Positions 38,001 through 41,546 of a stretch of 41,546 nucleotides of DNA are shown piece after piece. The translations under genes were made by a program, and so were the position numbers. Origin of the DNA: a virus. Below the pieces are notes generated by a model. It was not told the origin of the DNA. It ran no database searches and saw only the letters and a program-made list of their open reading frames with translations. The stretch lies in IMG/VR virus record IMGVR_UViG_3300048672_000399, positions 1 to 41,546 of that record; one strand, given 5' to 3'. Position 1 is the first letter of the stretch. Every line of letters starts with the position of its first letter.

Positions 38001-39884
38001 GGTTCATATTCTGATCGTCTGGAAGCTGCAGGAAAGAATCCGTATCTGGATTACATTAAAACAGGTTTGGATATCTCCAAGGTCAGTGAACACCCGTTGA
38101 TCTATGGGGCAGGTAAACTCCTGGATGGTGCAGTTTCTAAGATGATGGGTGAGATTGGTGATGTGTTTGCGAAAGCGAAGTCTCATGAGGAACTTGCAGG
38201 GATTGATAAGATCCTGAGTGAGTATGGTATGAACACTGGTTTCCGGGATGCTGCAACCGATCTCCTTGCAAATCATACTGCACCTAAGGGAGAGCTCACA
38301 AAGTTCATCCGCACTGCAAATGCAATCCTCTCTAAACTTACTCTTGGTCTAGATCCATTGAATGCACTGAATAACTTCATCGGTGCAAACATTCTTCGTG
38401 GTACGGAACTGAAGCAGATCACAGATGCAATCAAGGCTGGAGATAAGGATCTGGCCGGCTCTCTTGCAGGAATTTCTAAAGTCACCTTACCTGGAGAGTA
38501 TGGACAGATTACTGCACCTGCAAAACTGATTGCGAAAGCTTTCAGGAATTTCATGCAGGATGATGGAACTCTACTCCAAAACTATAAGGCTGCAGGCTAC
38601 ATCAAAGATGCAACCACTCAGTTTAGACAGATCCTGGATGACTTCACTCTTCGTGGAACCGAGACTGTTCCTGAGTTGAATAAGCGACTAACCCAGGCAT
38701 TTGCAAAAGCAAAGACTCTGAGTGAAGTTGGTGAGAAAGCTACTGGGAATAAGCTGGCTGAAGAACTCAACCGCTTTGTAAGTGCAGATGTGATGAGACA
38801 GATTACCGATCTTGGAGTTGGTAAGGGTCTGATGACTGAAGCGGAACAACATGCATATATCAACACTTTTGTGAATCGTGTTGAAGGAAACACAATCGCT
38901 TCCCAGCGACCATTGATGTTTCAGGGCCCAATCGGTCAGGCAATCGGACTGTTCCAATCTTATCAGTTCAACTTGATGCAACAAATGTTTAGGTATGTTG
39001 CAGAAGGAACTAAGAAAGATGCAGCCATGTTGCTTGGTCTGCAAGGAACTATGTATGGTGTTCAAGGTTTGCCTGCATTCCAATTCATTAACCAACACAT
39101 TGTTGGAACTCTGAGCGGGAATGATAAGCATATAGATTTGTACGATTCGATCTACGGCGCGGCAGGGAAATCTATGGGCGATCTCATAACTTATGGCCTT
39201 CCTAGTAATCTCCTGCAGGCGAATCTCTATGCGCGCGGTGATATTAATCCTCGTCAGCTTACTGTGGTTCCTACTACTATTCCTGACATTCCTTTTGTTG
39301 GAGCTTTCGGTAAATTTCTAGGCTCAATGAAAGACACAGTTACTAAGATTGCAGGAGGTGGTGCAGTTTGGGAATCCATGTTGCAAGGATTGGAGCACAA
39401 TGGATTGAGTCGTCCGCTGTCTGGACTTGCTCAAACTTTGCAGGCTGGCGGCCCCAATGGTACTGTGTATTCCACAACCTCAAAAGGAACGATCCTCTCT
39501 TCGAATGATTTACTCTCTTGGGCTACACTAACTAGGCTATCAGGTGGGCGACCTCTTGATGAAGCAATAGTGAATGATGGAGTTTTCCGTATTCAATCTT
39601 ATGCTCAGATGGATCACCAGAGAATGCTTGCACTTGGTGAGATTGCCAAGACTACCATGATCGAAGGTAATCGACCCGTGGAAGATTCTGTCGCGAAGAT
39701 GACTGAAGCATACGCAGCCGCTGGAGGTAAACAAGCTCAGTTCAATAAGTTCATGATCAATCAATTCAAGGCGGCGAATACATCTGCTGCAGAAAAGATT
39801 GCTGCTCAATTGCAGAATCCTTTTGCACAGAAACTCCAAGTTCTCATGGGTGGTGGATCTGATACATCCACTCCTTCTTACTAA
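35028..39884 (+). CDS. Giant internal virion/ejection protein, 1618 aa
   Basis: This is by far the largest gene, about 12% of the window. The protein is mostly helical with Ala/Gly-rich hydrophobic patches (residues about 110-190 and 230-250). It ends with QRPLMFQGPIGQAIGLFQSY and a C-terminal disordered tail (GGGSDTSTPSY). Its size and late position match large podovirus ejection proteins (T7 gp16 role) that extend the tail into the cell. I saw no clear lytic transglycosylase (ES...) or RNA polymerase motif. GAAGGAA precedes the ATG. Confidence 0.75.
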   Translation: MPNLFDQPDIVGVPTEEQVPAYLLAADNHNLGNTRGGSWLDPETWGDKFSNGGKLIATGVLSGANSFYNTGVAIGNWFGAEAEQNDTRSWISSIDSDLGSYYDKNRQAADLVGFIATSILPGLGGIKVLNAGQTALKAASKTGFIGENLSRATGLLVPQTERYITLAAADINAAQATFSAINANGVKALAAGVWQNVLEGAAFETAVQATMFKSPILEQQDGWDIVKNIAIGGAFQGVLGGAFAAASSLGQIRKEVKIFEAAGKWASAREIPAEGLSPAMKIILMAEDRDLALSVSVLPGATEAEKVAAHIDTTNLADKIRRIDNDMRTEYHNLTVGKDTEIGNMIADASYGLDHRATLGNLLGSDEITRLSGKLKIESEISKLVKEKLPTDGLMVKYVKLTGEDAGTVMESAPVLRNLADVVAPRAGESTQEAVLSEVKSYKFKPGQNWAVNDLRGSNAHLEAEARYIWADKVMKEIKPGTSVNQYDIPVLERAYKDGVTDIKLIDSKNKILKDKFVSREELWNHIVQAKTDAAGDLLAVRAFKAGVEQDVAMPAISKMVNTKTARLEGTNVGRDLDDFLAHQTASKEYAEQILSKGLTKLAHPEGDVRFLPSWAKIAKRSAGLEDVDGHIIDGMTYIKTQQKLLQDGINNVVAKFVGDMGVLIPEITDSQLMTANRYGAGAGLTSFSNGGYGSLESLLQASGAAVNKIKTAFRAESEGAMNGELYNLARNQKAAIEWSTINQKVSRSGELWIRHTEGVGDEAEHFLITKKAAAKYLKEGELDFDSLNSELPEHLINLNNRETVAMVDSHIGRTGTRTQAYNELRVAQGGGDTLHAAGKDISVFRPIRANPKDYPFFAFVKDIRVGGQGDTTMIFAASESKLQEMINKVPPQFKTFTKRDSEDWHRAYADYEYSKTLSESYINSELKNSGVYSDFFTKTDPQKIVNDIMQQHLREDDALAVNLVRAKNSRAFAFLEDQGDAYTKISASKFGSYSDRLEAAGKNPYLDYIKTGLDISKVSEHPLIYGAGKLLDGAVSKMMGEIGDVFAKAKSHEELAGIDKILSEYGMNTGFRDAATDLLANHTAPKGELTKFIRTANAILSKLTLGLDPLNALNNFIGANILRGTELKQITDAIKAGDKDLAGSLAGISKVTLPGEYGQITAPAKLIAKAFRNFMQDDGTLLQNYKAAGYIKDATTQFRQILDDFTLRGTETVPELNKRLTQAFAKAKTLSEVGEKATGNKLAEELNRFVSADVMRQITDLGVGKGLMTEAEQHAYINTFVNRVEGNTIASQRPLMFQGPIGQAIGLFQSYQFNLMQQMFRYVAEGTKKDAAMLLGLQGTMYGVQGLPAFQFINQHIVGTLSGNDKHIDLYDSIYGAAGKSMGDLITYGLPSNLLQANLYARGDINPRQLTVVPTTIPDIPFVGAFGKFLGSMKDTVTKIAGGGAVWESMLQGLEHNGLSRPLSGLAQTLQAGGPNGTVYSTTSKGTILSSNDLLSWATLTRLSGGRPLDEAIVNDGVFRIQSYAQMDHQRMLALGEIAKTTMIEGNRPVEDSVAKMTEAYAAAGGKQAQFNKFMINQFKAANTSAAEKIAAQLQNPFAQKLQVLMGGGSDTSTPSY

Positions 39885-39895
39885 GGAAATTGAAA

Positions 39896-40510
39896 ATGTC
39901 ATTTATTAAGAGTAATCTAGTTACTGCAGACTATCCACAAGGTGTGCAGAGTTTTGACCCCTCAGGTGGAAAAGATGTTTTGTTTGATGTAGATAGCAAT
40001 GGAGGAATAATTGCTAAGACTAAGAACATCGCGGGCGGGGATGTGAGTGTGGTGGTGGGACAGTCCATGCGCTGCATATCGCGGTCGCTGGTTGGAATCC
40101 CGTTTACTGGATCGACGACACCAACTCAGCTTGTAACGATCACAATCCCAGGCGGAACGCTTGGGCCAAACGGGGCATTCAGGTTGTGGCTTGCTACAAC
40201 CGAAACGAACAACACGAACGTCAAGACGCTGATTGTCCGAATGTCTGGCACGGCGTTTTATCAGGCTGGCATCGCCTCATCAACAGGCCGCCAGTTGATT
40301 CTTCACGGCGGAAACCGTGGTGCAACTGGCTCCCAACTGCTTGGCTTTACTGGCGTCAGCAACCCGTTCGGGAACGGCGCAGGCACGCTGGTTACATCGT
40401 CGTTTGATACTACGGTTGACCAGACAATCCAGATCATCGTGCAGCTCGCTAATGCTGCCGATACCTTCACCATTGAGGGCCACCAGCTTGAAGTTGTGTA
40501 CGGGGCCTGA
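39896..40510 (+). CDS. Appendage/receptor-binding protein with mosaic C-terminus, 204 aa
   Basis: I chose ATG 39896 because AAGGA sits eight bases before it; the ATG at 39890 is too close to that site. Residues 1-44 (MSFIKSNLVTADYPQGVQSF onward) use the AT-rich codons of the phage. From about codon 45 the DNA becomes G+C-rich and the beta-sheet sequence (FRLWLATTETNNTNVKTLIV; AADTFTIEGHQLEV) looks foreign. The N-terminal part probably anchors to the tail, while the C-terminal part binds host or carries the next protein. Confidence 0.68.
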   Translation: MSFIKSNLVTADYPQGVQSFDPSGGKDVLFDVDSNGGIIAKTKNIAGGDVSVVVGQSMRCISRSLVGIPFTGSTTPTQLVTITIPGGTLGPNGAFRLWLATTETNNTNVKTLIVRMSGTAFYQAGIASSTGRQLILHGGNRGATGSQLLGFTGVSNPFGNGAGTLVTSSFDTTVDQTIQIIVQLANAADTFTIEGHQLEVVYGA

Positions 40511-41527
40511 CCGATGGGATACGGAAAGATAGAAATAAGTCGGGGGGCCACAATCACAGTGCCAACCGACTTCGTAGGCAACCATTTTGAAGCGGCTCTG
40601 CCAGTACCTGAGCAGTGCAAGCACATGCTCGCCTATGACATGCGACCGTGCCGGTGGGGGGACATCAATACGTCTTTGGGCGTATACGATTGGTCTGGGC
40701 TTGATTCCCGCGTTGCAGCCTACGGCAGTGGTTCTTGGACGTTCAACTGCTGGGGTACACCGACATGGGCCAGCGCACGACCGGCAGAGGTGCATCCGTA
40801 CTGGCTGGGGGCTGCGGCAGAGCCTGCCAGCATGGCAAACCTCACGGCATTCGTGACTGCGCTGATTAACCGATACCCGACGCTTACGCATATTGAAATT
40901 TGGAATGAGCCAGACATTCCAACCTCAGAGACCTATTACTGGTACAGCGGCAGCGTTGCCACCTTCGTCACGATGGCTCAGACGATCTACAACGCAGCCA
41001 AGGCGGCGAGGCCAGCAATCAAGGTAATCGGGCCCGGAGTCGTCAATTACCTGTCATCCCCCAACTGGCTTGACGCAGCATGGGCAGCAGGATTGGATAC
41101 CTACTTGGATGCGGTTTCGATCCATGCGTATCAGCGACAGTGGGGGACGCCGCTCAAAGCGTTTCTTGGACTGGCCCATTCGAGGCAGTACCTGTGCAAC
41201 AGCCGATCAAAGGCCGGGCTCGCAGCCAAAGACATTTACGTAAGCGAGCTTGGGCAGATCAACCCAGTCGCCCGCAGCATATCTGAGGACGACTTAATCA
41301 CCGGATACCGCCGGGCAATGGTGACGGCTGCGGCCCTTGGCTACAAATACGCATGCTGGTATCACTATGATGGACCATCGTTCGGGTACAGCGGGCGCTC
41401 AAAGATCACGCAGGCTGTGGTGGATATGTGCGCGCTGCTGCCTGGGTCAACTCTGACCAATGTGTATCTGTCTCTACCAGAACAGACGGTGTGCGCGACC
41501 ATCAATGGAACCACTTACGAGTGGTGA
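40030..41527. other. G+C-rich island with a sharp left boundary
   Basis: From about 40030 the sequence changes from AT-ending to G/C-ending codons and stays so to the last stop. The boundary falls within the appendage gene, leaving its anchor region native. It covers the appendage C-terminus and the glycoside hydrolase, consistent with horizontal replacement of the adhesion module. Confidence 0.7.
40514..41527 (+). CDS. Clan GH-A glycoside hydrolase (GH39/GH5-like), putative depolymerase
   Basis: The 337-residue protein has the (beta/alpha)8 hallmarks of clan GH-A: IEIWNEPD with acid/base E132, VSIHAYQ (H204) and YVSELGQ with probable nucleophile E245. RWGD and WYHYDGP fall at the expected strand ends. 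Such retaining enzymes cleave xylans, mannans or related glycans. As the last late gene, following an appendage gene, it is probably a virion-bound or released polysaccharide depolymerase. No signal peptide. Its base composition marks it as acquired. The exact GH family and substrate are uncertain. Confidence 0.82.
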   Translation: MGYGKIEISRGATITVPTDFVGNHFEAALPVPEQCKHMLAYDMRPCRWGDINTSLGVYDWSGLDSRVAAYGSGSWTFNCWGTPTWASARPAEVHPYWLGAAAEPASMANLTAFVTALINRYPTLTHIEIWNEPDIPTSETYYWYSGSVATFVTMAQTIYNAAKAARPAIKVIGPGVVNYLSSPNWLDAAWAAGLDTYLDAVSIHAYQRQWGTPLKAFLGLAHSRQYLCNSRSKAGLAAKDIYVSELGQINPVARSISEDDLITGYRRAMVTAAALGYKYACWYHYDGPSFGYSGRSKITQAVVDMCALLPGSTLTNVYLSLPEQTVCATINGTTYEW

Positions 41528-41536
41528 TTGAAACCC

Positions 41537-41546
41537 CACCCCACCC
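41537..41546. repeat. Terminal direct repeat, right copy
   Basis: The last ten bases (CACCCCACCC) equal the first ten. Overlapping the copies gives a minus-strand tract GGGTGGGTGGGGTGGGG, four G-runs with single-T loops, directly after the last late gene. Confidence 0.5.

Noticed and set aside
1-41546. Temperate phage or prophage
   Set aside because: No integrase, excisionase, CI/Cro pair or attachment site seen; the replication genes are of lytic type.
1-41546. T7-like (Autographivirales) phage
   Set aside because: No single-subunit RNA polymerase gene; promoters are of host sigma-70 and sigma-54 type and the two arms are divergent.

Overview
The window looks like a complete or nearly complete genome of a short-tailed (podovirus-type) tailed phage of a Gram-negative bacterium, most likely a proteobacterium. 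It has two opposed gene blocks: a minus-strand early/replication block (about 135-17296) and a plus-strand packaging, capsid, tail and lysis block (about 17773-41527). I see no integrase, excisionase, repressor, tape-measure protein, tail sheath or phage RNA polymerase. It therefore reads as a lytic podovirus that uses host RNA polymerase. The host is not identifiable from sequence alone.

Left arm, transcribed right to left: small early proteins (17296-15034); an unknown 334-residue protein, a small protein and an SF1 helicase (14999-11932); an unknown 207-residue protein (11768-11145); a 560-base region packed with inverted repeats and two tRNA T-arm look-alikes (11144-10583); a run of very small proteins; then a DNA metabolism module. 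That module holds a PD-(D/E)XK nuclease with an iron-sulfur-type Cys set, Sak4-like ATPase, dNMP kinase, probable ssDNA-binding protein, family A DNA polymerase, a helicase/primase-type ATPase, MazG-like NTP pyrophosphohydrolase and DEDDh exonuclease. Genes are packed with 1-4 base overlaps.

The divergent control region (17297-17772) is the most striking part. On the minus strand it carries two exact matches to the sigma-54 core TGGCAC-N5-TTGC, 45 bp apart. Three TGACA-N5-TGTCA-type dyads lie directly upstream. Together they are placed to drive the first early gene. A sigma-70-like promoter on the plus strand precedes the small terminase gene. Two near-identical sigma-70 promoters (CCTTGACAGG with 17-bp spacers) drive internal early segments.

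Right arm, left to right: small terminase, a 56-residue protein, large terminase, portal, a small protein, scaffold, a putative decoration/head-fibre protein, SU10-like major capsid protein, connector-type proteins, fibre adaptor, beta-helix tailspike, tail nozzle candidate, M15 peptidase endolysin, two membrane lysis proteins, Gly-rich and Ala-rich virion proteins, two large putative ejection proteins (545 and 1618 residues), and a terminal appendage pair. The last 1.5 kb is visibly richer in G+C and begins inside the appendage gene. It ends with a clan GH-A glycoside hydrolase, so the receptor/glycan-binding tip looks recently swapped.

The first and last ten bases of the window are identical (CACCCCACCC). 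Joining the ends puts four G-runs with one-base loops on the minus strand. It also places a strong plus-strand terminator (83-121) just after the late operon, so the molecule probably circularises through these ends.
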